Assembly: GCF_028554725.1 (NCBI RefSeq)
Contig: NC_071668.1
Coordinates: 8,849,001-8,913,000, forward strand
Length of the DNA stretch: 64,000 nucleotides
Source: Zeugodacus cucurbitae
Lineage: Eukaryota > Arthropoda > Insecta > Diptera > Tephritidae
Direction of reading: 5' to 3'
The notes beneath the pieces are model-generated. The model was not told where the DNA came from, did not search any database, and saw nothing but the letters and a program-made list of their open reading frames with translations. The position numbers were made by a program, and so were the translations under genes. How positions within the stretch are numbered: position 1 is the stretch's first letter; every line of letters begins with the position of its first letter. Below, in pieces: positions 36,560 to 48,330 of this stretch.

Positions 36560-37900
36560 CTAAGAGTGCTGACAATATGATTTTTTCATATATTTTGTCA
36601 TAAAAGAAAAAAATTGAATCTATTACGACTTAATTTAACGTTTAATTATCTAAAATTTCGTAGTAGATTTTTAAATTGATAGATCTTTAATTAAATTAAA
36701 ATTTTTCCGGTTAAAATAGTTAAGCTCATAAGTAAGTAACGATAACAATTAAGATGTTAATTAACTCACCGATTTTGTATCATCCTTTAATTCCAATTTT
36801 TCATCCCTTTTCCGTTTCGTACTTTCTTATGTCATTAATAAAGCGTCGAATTTCATCTCATAACTCTAGATTTATGATCAATTTAGGACTAATTAAGTAA
36901 TTAAAATGGTATAATGAATTGGGAGCAATTGTGAGTTAAATTCATTCGAAATTTCGGTGAAAATTATAGTATTCATTAAAATTATTTTTATTTTTTTTTA
37001 AATGAACTCTATTTCATGTATTATAGACTCAATTTGATTTAAATCAATTTAATTTATTTTAATTAAATGATTAATTGAGTCAATTAATAAAATTTCAAAA
37101 AAATATTAGTTTATAAAATTTCAGGATTAACTAAATTAAAAGACTGTACAGATAAATATAATAAATATACATACATTCTTATTCAATTATGATAAACTTA
37201 TTTAGTTTGATGAACCCATTTTTATTATAATATTCTTTTGCATTTAGTTTTAGCTATTTTTCATTATCTGCTAATTTAAAAAAACAATAATTTTAAAGAG
37301 CTAATTAATGACTAAATTATAGTGTTGTGTTACTAAATAATGCTAATTTGAGTTTAATAAATTATATCACGTATTATAATTCGCTTTAGAATATCTTTGT
37401 CTTTTGAATCTTTTCAATCGTGCTCAATTTAGTTTAATTTAGTGTAATTAAGTCTGTTTTGAATACTTTCTCATTCACTTTATGTAACCACAACTTGTTC
37501 TCAGAAGATAGATTAATTCTTAATTGAATAAATTAATAATTTTCTTATAATACAATTAACTAATAGATAACATTAGTGGATTGAGATGCTAAGATTCTTA
37601 TTTCATTAAATTTACCATTAAGTAAACAACAGGTAGTTTCATAGAGCCTCACATACGCTAATTTAATAAATTGATAATTTCCAATATTGAGACAATTTGC
37701 TAATTGACTACATTAATGCTTTGAGATACATTATATTTCATTATATTATTACTATTTTTTGCAATTTATCTTTAGGCAACACAATTTTATTTAATAGGGC
37801 TTGACTAACCCTTAATTCAATAAATAATAAGTTTCTTATATTGAGATAATTTATTAATTGACTACATTAGTGACTAAAATCCATAAAATGAAGACTTACT
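36560..37900. repeat. AT-rich block with decayed 150-bp tandem repeat
   Basis: About 1.3 kb of extreme AT content, dense in TAATT/TTAATTGA. Within it, units near 37512, 37659 and 37811 share TTAATAAATTRATAATTT-like and TTGACTACATTARTG-like blocks at a period of roughly 150 bp. It is an old satellite remnant. The many TAATTA cores are homeodomain-like but are expected from the composition. Confidence 0.5.
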
Positions 37901-39116
37901 CCGACTACAGGTAAAACATTTTTTGTCACCAGGAATGTTAAATATTTGGACGAAAAATTAGTACTCAATTATTGAGTAGTATAATTAGCACCTAATGTAT
38001 TAACTTCCAATGCCAGACAATGTGTCTGAAAAGTTTTTCTATGCTGAAATTCCACGAATTGTCGCACATAAAGCACTTGCGCTACAAAATTCTTCAACAA
38101 TTTCGCATTTGTCAAGTATTTCACAACCCATACACATAACTTTATAACATTTTTCTATAAAGTTTAACTAGTTGATTTAAAAGAAATTTCTATGCAAATC
38201 ACAAATACAAATACAAACATCTAACTATGTCAATATGTATGATTACTTATGTATGTGTGTGTATACCTACATACCACATTATGTAAATATGCTTATAGCG
38301 ACAACAATCAGCAATTTGCTTTTCTACTTATCATTTGCTGGCTCGCGCGCGCGCAATTCTACTAATTATCATTTGATTCGACTACAATTTCAATTCGTAT
38401 CATTTATTCAATTCATTTGCTTCACCGCTCGCGATATTTTGTGGGTATTTAGTGGATATTTGTGGAGAATTGCCGACGATTGATTGGTCATACTGATTAG
38501 TTTCACGGCAGCAAAGAGACACAGCAACTCGACATTACTTGCATTTCGGTTGCTTTACAAGCGCACACAAAGCGCTTTACACGCGTGTCTTTGTGTGTGT
38601 GTGTTTATACTCATATGTGATTGTATGTATGTTGTGGCTTAATGATATGCAAAAACTTGACAGTTAAGTTATTTATCTCAAGATTTTTTACGGTCATTGC
38701 ATAAATTAGCATAGCGAATTTTTCTATAGCATACAATGCGCCATATATTTCTACATACGTGTATGTGTTTGTAGATTTGTATGTGGCAGCCGGCTTGGCT
38801 AAACGGCATTTGTATGTATGTATTTATAAGTGTTTGTAATGCGTTTCGTGTGTATGTATTGCGTATTGGCAGACAGTTTTCGTTTGCTGTTTGGAGTCAC
38901 ATAGTCTACTCGAGAGCTCTTATTGTTAATGTGGAAACTTTGAAATGGTATTTAATGTTTTAAAGTAAGTTTGAACATTTCTTTTTGGAAATTTTAATAT
39001 GACAAATTTTTTTATAATAAAGACTACCTCACAAATCGGTCTAATCTTTTAAACAAATATTTTTCCAAAAATATAAAACCGTTTCTATTTATTTAACAAC
39101 AGATAAGTAACAAAGA
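37901..39116. other. Noncoding, no gene recognised
   Basis: AT-rich DNA with TG/TATG microsatellite patches and a GCGCGCGCGC run near 38345. No gene. Confidence 0.6.
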
Positions 39117-39119
39117 CCC

Positions 39120-39960
39120 TTAAGATTCAGCAAAACTATTGGAATCTTTTACGAAATTCTTTAGTCGGCTAATGTCGATTCTAGCCAATTCGCTAGGATC
39201 GCCGAAAAAGGGCCTTCCGAGGTGTTTCAACTTCAGTCTGGCATAAGCTGGACATTGGAGAAGGAAATGCTTAGATGATTCCATCTCGCCTCCTCCATAC
39301 AGCTTTGGCAATTGGCATCTGCCACGATCCTAAGTCTCAACACATGGGTACCCATTGGTCAATGTCCAGTAAGCACACCAATGATCGCGCTGAGATGGAC
39401 TATATCCAGAGAAAGCAGTTGAAAGGACCTTTTACGCTCTACAGAGGGCCAAAAGGACCTCGCCACTGCACAGGTGCTGGTTGTTGATCAGCGTTTGACG
39501 AGCTCATACGTATTCTGCGTGTCCAACGCTCTTGCGCAGGTGGACCATGGACTTTTCCGCTTTACAGTTACCAACGATTCCGCGGTGTCCGGGTACCCAC
39601 GCACTAGTCGGATAGGAAAAAAGCTAGAAGCTATTGATAAGGATCTAAGACACTCCTTTACTAGCCCATCGATTCCAATGGCGGTATTCCAATGCCGGTA
39701 TTACCGCTCTGCTGTCGGAGTGAATACATACCTCTCTAAAAGAGGTCACCATACGGAGCAGTGCGTCCACTGTAACTTTAATCGCAGCGACCTCTGCTTG
39801 GAAGACACTGCAGTGGGCAGGTAGCCTAAAGCTGGTGTTGATAGAGAGTTTTCTGCAGGAAACTCCCCCTCCCACCTTCCCCCTTAGCTTCGATCCATCC
39901 GTGAAAAAGGTGACTGCATTTCTCCTCCATTGACTTCTTCCTTCCCACATAGCCTCGTAG
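39120..39960 (-). pseudogene. LINE RNase H and C-terminal domain remnant
   Basis: The C-terminal part of a non-LTR retrotransposon ORF2 on the minus strand. Frame 39645-39950 holds the RNase H start (TFFTDGSKLRGKVGGGV), then FQAEVAAIK and VCIHSDSRAVI. Around 39590-39530 another frame gives WVPGHRGIVGNCKAE, the last RNase H motif. Around 39400-39260 it reads LTGHWPMGTHVLRL. Frame 39120-39311 gives the terminal segment HFLLQCPAYARL and ELARIDISRLKNF before the stop. At least two frameshifts separate these pieces, and the reverse transcriptase is absent. RNase H plus this Cys-containing tail suggests an I/LOA-type clade, as in the fragment at 32438-33480. Confidence 0.85.
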
Positions 39961-40129
39961 GTACGTGCGCTGAGAATCGAACCGACGGAGAATTTCGGAG
40001 TGACTTTTGTAGAAAAATGTTCATAAATTTAGCTTAAGTAATTGGGGTACGTGGATCCAGAGTGGAAAGGCCGGTTTATGTTACTATGGTAAAGCTTTTT
40101 TGAAAATTGCTAAATTTGTTAATTTACTG

Positions 40130-40430
40130 AACTTGTGGAACACTTAAGTTTATGAACTTCTGAAACACTTGCAATGCTAACATGCGACTTAGCTTTATTA
40201 AGATATTTTATTGAGTGTTGATACGGAAACCTATCTATTAGAAAGATTTAATAATAATTATTATAATGTATGTAGTTACTGAACCTGTGAAACACTTAAG
40301 TTTATGAACTCCTGAAACACTTAAAATGCTTAGTTTAGATTCAAGTCTGCTCTAGTAAGCATTATACTGCATATAGTTACTGAACTCGTGAGACATTTGA
40401 ACTTGTGAAACACTTTCGCAATACCTAAAA
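40130..40430. repeat. GAACTTGTGAAACACTT repeat, short locus
   Basis: Pairs of GAACTTGTGRAACACTT separated by AAGTTTAT recur with AT-rich spacers of roughly 100-150 bp. The same unit makes up the larger array at 42178-43960. Confidence 0.75.
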
Positions 40431-40923
40431 TACGCCACCAATGGCTTACTAAAAGTTTAATTTAAGGCTTCACACAGGCTTCATATAAAACAAACACTAA
40501 ATCTCACTATACTGACTCACCACTTTTCAAACTAATTGATTTCGGAAACAAATTCAAAACTTGTTTTACTTACAAGTTTTCAAAAAGTTGTTGGAAACGT
40601 CACCCGTAAATATTTGAAAAGAAAACCAAAACAACAAATTTGGATATAATTAAATTATATAGCCAACATACCGGTGCATATAGTGTCTCCATGTGCGTAC
40701 ACGAACCAACAATGTAACACCAAATACCGCCTGTCCAACTGAAATTGCTGACTTACTTATATAATTGGAAGTGATTTAGTTTAAATATTATATGAAGAAA
40801 AAAAAGAACATGAAATGTTGAAATTTATATTGAATATTGCAATTAAAAAGCGGAATATCCATTAATTTAAATGTTAGTCGATTGCAATTATTAATAAAAA
40901 GTGGAAAATGTACATTTTATTAA
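40431..40923. other. Noncoding, no gene recognised
   Basis: AT-rich DNA between the short satellite locus and motif copy 2, with nothing recognisable. Confidence 0.6.
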
Positions 40924-40947
40924 ACGAAAGACTTAAGATACAAACTT
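40924..40947 (-). promoter_or_regulatory. Repeated 24-nt motif, copy 2
   Basis: The reverse complement reads AGTTTGTATCTTAAGTCTTT, which differs from the consensus at a few positions. In motif orientation it is preceded by TTCACGTGCC (containing CACGTG) and a C-rich segment (CCCAACCCAGCCCC). Copy 1 has a comparable upstream layout. Confidence 0.45.
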
Positions 40948-42177
40948 GATGTGCAGCCGAGGCACGTGAATTGGGGCTGGGTTGGGCTGTTCGCTGTCAC
41001 AAACGTAATCGCTGGCGAAAAAATTGCAAATATGCGAAAATTGAGGCTAAGCAACGCACCATTAACACATGCATATGTAGTGTTTTTAAAACAACAACAA
41101 CTTAAACAAAAATATGCACAAAATTATTGAAGACAAGTTGAAACAAAATTTTCGTTTCTCTGGTGCTTTGTTGGCCTGCTTTGCTTTTGTTGCATTGTTG
41201 TTTTTTTTTTCAAATTATTAACTCTTTGTTTGTATTTGTTTTTAATGCCATTGTTTTATAACATAACCACCTTTATACCTTTATCATGCTAATCAATCTT
41301 TGTTCGAAATTCCTGCACAGCTTCTGCTGTCTCCAACCGCCCGGGACACACACACAACCGCCGCCGCAATCACATAACACACTGTTACCTTCTTTCACTA
41401 AGCATTTCACATGGCTCAAGCCACAAGTCCACTCTAACCGGCTGCCGCCCGCCCGCTGCCAACAAGCGTAACAAATTAAAACAAGCTGCTCTGCTGCTCC
41501 CCAATAGACCTCCAAAAATCAACAGATAAATGGAAATCAAATACACGAAGCGCCCAGCCCAGTTTGCGTTGCGCAGCGCAGCAAACACGTTTCATATTCG
41601 AGAAAAATATATGAGCTTTTATAGTATGTAAGTGTGTTTGTTGACTCCCGCCGTCGTACCAAGCTGTCTAACCAACTACTAAATCTCACCACCATCGCGT
41701 TTCAATACAATTCAATTGAGTTTCATTTGAGTCGTTTCACTTCAAATTATATTTCATTTCAAACACCTGCTGTGACGCGCACGCGCTGCCTTCGTTCAAC
41801 TTACTTCCAGCCGGCAAATTGGCTGGATGGACTGCAGGCAAGTCGGCGTATGCGTGTTACGTGGCTGGCAGCTGAACCAGCATTAGCAGCAACAACAACA
41901 ACAAAGCTCGGTTAACGCGACAACGTTGTTATCAGATGATATCATCACCCGAAATTCCTTGTTTAAATACCATAAATCCTCTGGTAAAAAAATTTCAAAA
42001 TTAATTGTTCGTTTTTTTAATGATTTTATTGGAGATTTTTATAGATAAGCCACATAGAGATGGGTGAGACATTTCTTTGTGCTGTTGTTGTTGTGTGAGT
42101 GTGTGTGAGAAAGGTTTATGAAGTTTAGTTTGTGATGTCCAGTTGGTTTGAGTATTGACTAAATGTTTGTAAAAAGT
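40948..42177. other. Noncoding, G+C-richer at 41300-41900
   Basis: No gene is recognised. Frames on both strands at 41273-41588 are Pro/Leu/Cys-rich without domains. The local G+C rise and CAG/CAA runs resemble the other G+C-richer patches in the window. Confidence 0.4.
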
Positions 42178-42894
42178 GAACTTGTGGAACACCCAGGTTT
42201 ATGAACTTGTGAAACACTCTTTATGGTAATGTGAGATAGCCACATTATCTCTTAAGCTATATGATTTTGTATATAAAGTATATATTCTCTATTAAACTAA
42301 GTCTAAGCGTGTAAATTTAGTGAACTTGTGAAACACCTGTCAGGTACATATTTTCACTATTAAGCTAAGGCTAAATGTGTAGATTTAGCGGACTTAAGGT
42401 TAATGCACTTTTCAAACACTTCAAATGCTAAAGGAAGAAGTCTATATTACTGTATATATTTAGTGAACTTGTGAAACACTTAGGTTACTGAAATTTTTAA
42501 ACACTTACTTCAAAATTTACGTTACTTAGAAGTCTATGCGCTCAATTCCATTAAGATCTTGAACTTGTGAAACACCAAGGTTTATGAACTTGTGAAACAC
42601 TTTTAATGGTAATGTGAGATAGGCATATTCTCTCTTAAGCTGTATGATTGTGTATATTAAGTATATTTTCTTTATCAAGCTAAGTCTAAGCGTTTAAATT
42701 TAGTGAACTTGTGGAACACTTGGGTTTATGAACTTGTGAAACACTTGTCAGGTACATATTTTCTCTATTAAGCTAAGACTAAATGTGTAGATTTGGCGGA
42801 CTTAAGGTTAATGAACTTTTTAAACACTTCAAATTCTTAAGGAAGAAGTCAGAGTTACTGTATATATTTAGTGAACTTGTGGAACACTTAAGTA

Positions 42895-43826
42895 ACGGGT
42901 GATTTTTTTGAGGTTAGGATTTTCATGCATTAGTATTTGACAGATCACGTGGGATTTCAGACATGGTGTCAAAGAGAAAGATGCTCAGTATGCTTTGACA
43001 TTTCATCATGAATAGACTTACTAACGAGCAACGCTTGCAAATCATTGAATTTTATTACCAAAATCAGTGTTCGGTTCGAAATGTGTTTATCGACAAATTT
43101 TGTTCAGCGATGAGGCTCATTTCTGGTTGAATGGCTACGTAAATAAGCAAAATTGCCGCATTTGGGGTGAAGAGCAACCAGAAGCCGTTCAAGAACTGCC
43201 CATGCATCCCGAAAAATGCACTGTTTGGTGTGGTTTGTACGCTGGTGGAATCATTGGACCGTATTTTTTCAAAGATGCTGTTGGACGCAACGTTACGGTG
43301 AATGGCGATCGCTATCGTTCGATGCTAACAAACTTTTTGTTGCCAAAAATGGAAGAACTGAACTTGGTTGACATGTGGTTTCAACAAGATGGCGCTACAT
43401 GCCACACAGCTCGCGATTCTATGGCCATTTTGAGGGAAAACTTCGGAGAACAATTCATCTCAAGAAATGGACCCGTAAGTTGGCCACCAAGATCATGCGA
43501 TTTAACGCCTTTAGACTATTTTTTGTGGGGCTACGTCAAGTCTAAAGTCTACAGAAATAAGCCAGCAACTATTCCAGCTTTGGAAGACAACATTTCCGAA
43601 GAAATTCGGGCTATTCCGGCCGAAATGCTCGAAAAAGTTGCCCAAAATTGGACTTTCCGAATGGACCACCTAAGACGCAGCCGCGGTCAACATTTAAATG
43701 AAATTATCTTCAAAAAGTAAATGTCATGAACCAATCTAACGTTTCAAATAAAGAACCGATGAGATTTTGCAAATTTTATGCGTTTTTTTTTTTAAAAAGT
43801 TATCAAGCTCTTAAAAAATCACCCTT
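42895..43826 (+). mobile_element. rosa-type (DD41D) mariner, internally deleted
   Basis: A Tc1/mariner element inserted in the satellite. The left terminus ACGGGTGATTTTTT and the inverse of the right terminus (AAGGGTGATTTTTT) form the terminal inverted repeats. TA flanks both sides at 42893-42894 and 43827-43828, the expected target duplication. Joining the flanks across one TA restores the local satellite unit. The inside carries a transposase with an internal deletion. DD41D is the signature of rosa elements, first known from tephritid flies. Confidence 0.9.
43008..43720 (+). pseudogene. rosa-type mariner transposase, internal deletion
   Basis: A DD41D transposase. Its start codon at 43008 gives MNRLTNEQRLQIIEFYY, the first DNA-binding helices. 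After about 26 codons (SVRN) the sequence jumps to YRQILFSDEAHF, deleting the rest of the DNA-binding region, and the reading frame changes. The downstream frame (43067-43720) is open to its stop. It keeps the first catalytic Asp (FSDEAHF), the second (FQQDGATCH) and the third (LTPLDYF), with 41 residues between the second and third. The C-terminus (HLRRSRGQHLNEII) is complete. An AATAAA lies at 43748. The catalytic core is well preserved, so the insertion is probably fairly young, but without the DNA-binding domain it should not act alone. Confidence 0.9.
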
Positions 43827-43960
43827 TATATGAACTTTTGAAACACATTACTTATAAAAATATACATTACTGAGAAATCTCTGCGCTCAATTCCCTCACG
43901 AAAAAGTAATTCCATTAAGATCTAAACACCTTGTGAACTTGTGGAACACTTAATACATAT

Positions 43961-45179
43961 CTATTAACTTCATTCTTCTATAACTGCAGTAGTTCTTCAC
44001 TTTCAATTAATTTTAGACAACTATAAGATCTATCGACTTCAACTCTTTCCTGTCCACGCTCATCTCTAATATATTCAAAGATTTCATACATATTTATATG
44101 CACACTTTTATGCATCTCATTTGCTTGTACCAGTATAAACACACATCTTCTTCACCATTTTTTTCTTGTATTGCTTTTGCATTCCAATGTATTTATTGTC
44201 TTCTTCACCTATTTGTTAAACTCTTTCGAATAGTAGTTTGACAGTTGTACATTTTTTTAATAAATATTAATTAATTGTTTATTAAGCAGGTTATAACAGC
44301 TATAATCGTATATTAAGCTCGGTTTCGAGAAGATTGCCTGAACAAATTAAAGTATTTGTTTTTGGCCATAAATTCCATTTTAAATCAATAGTGGTTAAGT
44401 AAATATTTATGACAGTTGACAAGGCAGATTTTGTGAGGAGAAGAGGAGAGGGAATGAAAGAGAGAGGGAATCGAGTGAGTTATAAAGTGGAGTGTGTTGA
44501 CATTGATAACTCTCGAAGCTTTTCAAAAAGCTATTGAGTGCTAAGCTATTAGTGGAAGTGAATGTCAAACGAGTGAAATAAAATTTAGTAGTTGAAGTAT
44601 GGATACAATAAGAGAACATTCTAAAGTATAAATAGCAGTGCCTTAGAGGTGAGTTAAAGTATGCAATACAGATAAAAAGAACTGAGAATCACTCTGGTAT
44701 CATATTAGTGAGTAATGAATGCAGTTCGCTTTGATAAAATATTGAGAAAAATGAAATTAAGGATGATGTCGATCTGCGGAGCTTTGACTATGACGAATAG
44801 TGTCTATGTACATAGAAGGTCCGCAATAAATAAACGAAGTTGGAGAGAACGAGTGCGAGGGAGGAATAAAGAGGAGATAGAAATATATACGGCAGAAATA
44901 CGTTTACTGCCTTGTAAAATCAGACGCAGTTCTTCTTTATTGAATTTCCACAAAGTTGTTAATGCTCCAGATCCCCTTTTTTAATATCTTTTATTTATTA
45001 TAATTTCAAATATTTTTTGTTTTGTTTTTATTTTTTAATATTTTAATTTTTTTTATTAATTTTAAATTTTTTTTTATTTTCTTGTATGAATTTTTTCATT
45101 TCATTTGTATGTATTTTTTAATATTTTTTTATTTATATTTTTTTTTTAATATTTTTTTATTTTTTCCTTTATTTATTTT
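43961..45179. other. Noncoding; T-rich low-complexity block at 44990-45179
   Basis: No gene is recognised. A purine-rich patch (GAGAGG/GAAAGAGAG) lies near 44437-44475. From 44990 the plus strand is almost pure T with ATATT and TTTATTT, giving a Phe-rich spurious frame. Confidence 0.5.
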
Positions 45180-46404
45180 TATACTCTCGCAACCTGTTGC
45201 ACAGAGTATTATAGTTTTGTTCACATAACGGTTGTTTGTGTCACCAAGAAATAAAAGAGTTAGATATGGGGTTATATATATATAAATGATCAGGATGACG
45301 AGTGGAGTTGAAATCCGGATGTCTGTCCGTCCGCCTGTCCGCCCGTCCGTCCGTGCAAGCTGTAAGTTGAGTAAAAATTGAGATATCTTAACAAAACTTG
45401 GAACACATGTTCCTTGGGACCGTGAGAGGGTTGCTTTCGAAAATGAGCAAAATCGGTCCACTGCCACGCCCACAAAATGGCGAAAACGAAAAACACATAA
45501 GGTGTCATAACTAAGCCATAAATAAATATATAATAGTAAAATTTGGAATAAAGAATCGCACTAGGAAGGGTCATATTTGTATGAAACTTTTTTGGGTTAG
45601 TAGGTGGCCCCACCCCCTACTAAGTTTTTTGTACATATCTCGCAAACCAATAGAGCTATATAAACCAAACTTTCTGTAGTCGTTTTCTTTAGCCACTTCC
45701 TAATACAGTCCAAAAATGAAAAAAAAGAGATCGGGTCATAACCACGCCCACCTCCCATACAAAAGTTAGGTTGAAAATTACTAAAAGACTCACTCAAATT
45801 ACTTAACTCACTAACGAAAAACGTCAGAAACACTAAATTTCACCTAAGAAATGGCAGATGAGAGCTGCACTCAGATTTTTTTACAAAATGGAAAATGGGC
45901 GTGGCGTCGCCCACTTATGGGTCAAAAACCATATCGCAGGAACTACCCGACCGATTTCAATGAAACTTGGTTTGTGATAGTTTCCTTACATCCCAATGAT
46001 ATGTTGTGAAAATAGGCTAAATCGCTTCACAACCACGCCTACTTCCTATATACCAGAACTTTGAAGACAATCTGAATCGTTAACTTTACAATGTATAAAG
46101 TAATCACTAGTGAAGATATCGATGCAGAACTTTGCACAAATACTACCTTTATAGTGTGGCAGCCCCATTCTAAACATCGCCAAAATCGGACCATAGGTTT
46201 TCAAGGCCCCATATATCGAACATGAGGACCTCGGTGTTTCTAACCTAATATTAGGGTTTCCAAGTTTCAATTGACTTTATGTAACATATATAACGAATAT
46301 GTGGGTCAAATTGTGTATTATATAATATTAATAAAGTTAAATAAATAAATTGCGAGAGTATAAAATGTTCGGTTACACCCGAACTTAGGTCTTCCTTACT
46401 TGTT
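45180..46404 (-). mobile_element. DINE-1/INE-1-like nonautonomous repeat, copy 2
   Basis: Full-length-like copy in reverse orientation. It starts with TATACTCTCGCAACCTGTTG (3' stem-loop end) and ends with GAACTTAGGTCTTCCTTACT (5' end). A CTGTCCGTCC-type minisatellite lies at 45319-45352. The stem-loop variant (CAACCTGTTG) is the same as in copy 1, so the two form one subfamily. It sits in a T-rich block, and both flanks carry the same TTTTTCCTTTATTTATTTTT stretch. Confidence 0.8.
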
Positions 46405-47872
46405 TTTAAATATTTTTTTTATTTTTTCCTTTATTTATTTTTTGTAATATTTTTCTATTCTTTTAATTTTTTCGTTATTTTTTCATTGTTTTTCAAATAC
46501 AAAACTGTATCTGCGGTTGATGTGTTACGTAGTTATTCTATTTATAGCCAGTTAGTTCTATATTTGCACGAGCGCTATTGTGGGAGATTAAAAAAAAAAA
46601 ACAATGTACAACAACAACATGAGTACGCCAGCAGCACTTCAATTCAAGTAATGTGAAATTTTATTAGCTAAATTTTATGACTGGCAATTGAAAGTGAGAT
46701 GGCTGGCATCGCGTGTAGTAAACGTAAACAACAACAACAATAGCACATGTGTGTGTTTTTGTAGGGAAGTGTGGCACGCTATTGGCGTGTTGTTGTTGTT
46801 GTTGGCGGTGGTGGTTTTCGTGCTGATTGGAGAAGCGATTGTAATTGATCGGCGGCGCCAAGTAGGCGTTTAGTGTGGATAAGCAAATCTCACGGCTACT
46901 TAGATGAAGCGATAGAAATGGCGATAATATGCGATAAATATGTATGGTCAAATAAACCGAGAAATGCATGCCAATATTTGCAATTGTTTCGGAGTGTGTG
47001 TGTTTGTGTCGCTGCGCGGCGGCGGCGGCGGCAGCAGGTGTCGTTTGCACGCGCATAAAAAACTGTTTTAGTGCCAATTGTTTTTATTACGCGACGTTAT
47101 TAGATACTTTCTTTTGTCGGCAGTCAGGCAGGCGCGTGCAGTTAGAATGCCGCACACACACACATTTGCAATTTTTATTTGTATTTTTTTGTCGCGGAAG
47201 TTTAGCTTTTATTTCGCATTTTCTCCATAATAGAATATTATGCAATTGTGGGTGCGCCTGCGCCTGCGCCAGCGCCTGTTTATGTAACACTGAAATATTT
47301 TTTAGGAATTCCACATTTTACGGCATTAGAGATTAGTTAATTATTGGCGTCTATCCAGCTGTTCGTTTGTGGCGTTTTTGTCTCGACACAATTAGCTGCG
47401 GATTTAATGCCTTAGTCTGCATTTAAACGCTTAGAAAGCTCATTTGCTGGCGTCTGCCAGAACATTTGGCGCATCATTAAGTTGGGATAAACGCGATTTG
47501 GCTTGCAGTTGGTGTGAGATTAGATTAGTGTTGGCTGATTGTGTGGGTGTAGGTGGTTTTGGTACTAAAAAGGTTTAAGAAGTTTCTTAAATGAGCTGGG
47601 CGAGTTGCGGGAAATAATATTTTAGAGTTGCTTAGAGTTTGGAGCTGCTTCAACTGATGATCAGCGATGGTTAGTAGAGTTTTCACTGTTTGAAAATGGT
47701 TTTAAAATTGAATTTAATGACACTAAAGCTTTCTATTTCAACTGTTATTATAATTCATATCAACTGGATTGATGAGTGAATAGTAACATTTTTCACTAGT
47801 TGACACATTTTTATCGAAAAATTTGGTTCTAAATTGTTATAAAAGTAAAATGACAATAGTTTGACAGCACTT
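46405..47872. other. Noncoding with G+C-rich patch at 46980-47290
   Basis: No gene is recognised. GGCGGCGGCGGCGGCAGCAGG near 47018 and GCGCCTGCGCCTGCGCCAGC near 47251 form a short G+C-rich patch. Overlapping frames on both strands at 46664-47336 reflect triplet repeats. Confidence 0.45.
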
Positions 47873-48330
47873 GTCAGTAAATTTGACAGTGACCTACACA
47901 TAAATTCACTGTACCATGGAAACCAGTCTTCGTTTTTGAAGTGACAGGCTCATTTTAACAAATCTTAGACACAATTTAGTCAATTGGGAGTGTCTAAGGT
48001 GTCTAAATTAAGATTGTCAGTAAATTTGACAGTGTTGTCCACCCAAAACCATTATATCACGAATACCATATATTGGCTTTGAATTGACGAGCCAAATTAA
48101 ATAAGTCATAGACTCTTGTGGTACTCATTTTGGTTATAATTGTGAGTAAATTGACAGTGATGTCCACCCAGAGCATATTTGATTAAGACTTAGACACTTG
48201 CAGCGCACAATTTGGTCAGTTGGGAGTGTTTAAGATGTCTAAATTACAACTGTCAGTAAATTTGACAGTGATGTCCACCCAAAACCATTAAACCACGAAT
48301 ACCATATTTGGATTTTGAAGTTACGAGATT
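47873..48330. repeat. Decayed GTCAGTAAATTTGACAGTG tandem repeat
   Basis: The 19-nt core GTCAGTAAATTTGACAGTG, itself partly palindromic, occurs at 47873, 48016, 48142 (degenerate) and 48252, usually followed by ATGTCCACCCA. The spacers share GGGAGTGTYTAAGRTGTCTA and CACGAATACCATAT. Spacing shrinks from 143 to about 110 bp, so the array is degenerate. Confidence 0.8.

Larger units (their letters stand above)
42178..43960. repeat. GAACTTGTGAAACACTT higher-order satellite
   Basis: Copies of GAACTTGTGRAACACTT lie at about 42178, 42204, 42323, 42466, 42561, 42587, 42705, 42731, 42873 and 43936. The first three positions recur 382-383 bp later with matching spacers, so the array is a higher-order repeat of about 385-410 bp. 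The array continues on the far side of the mariner insertion (42895-43826), where the interrupted unit resumes exactly. Confidence 0.85.

Noticed and set aside
47873..48330. CRISPR-like pattern of repeated core and spacers
   Set aside because: Spacing is irregular, the spacers are themselves repeated, and the genome is eukaryotic.
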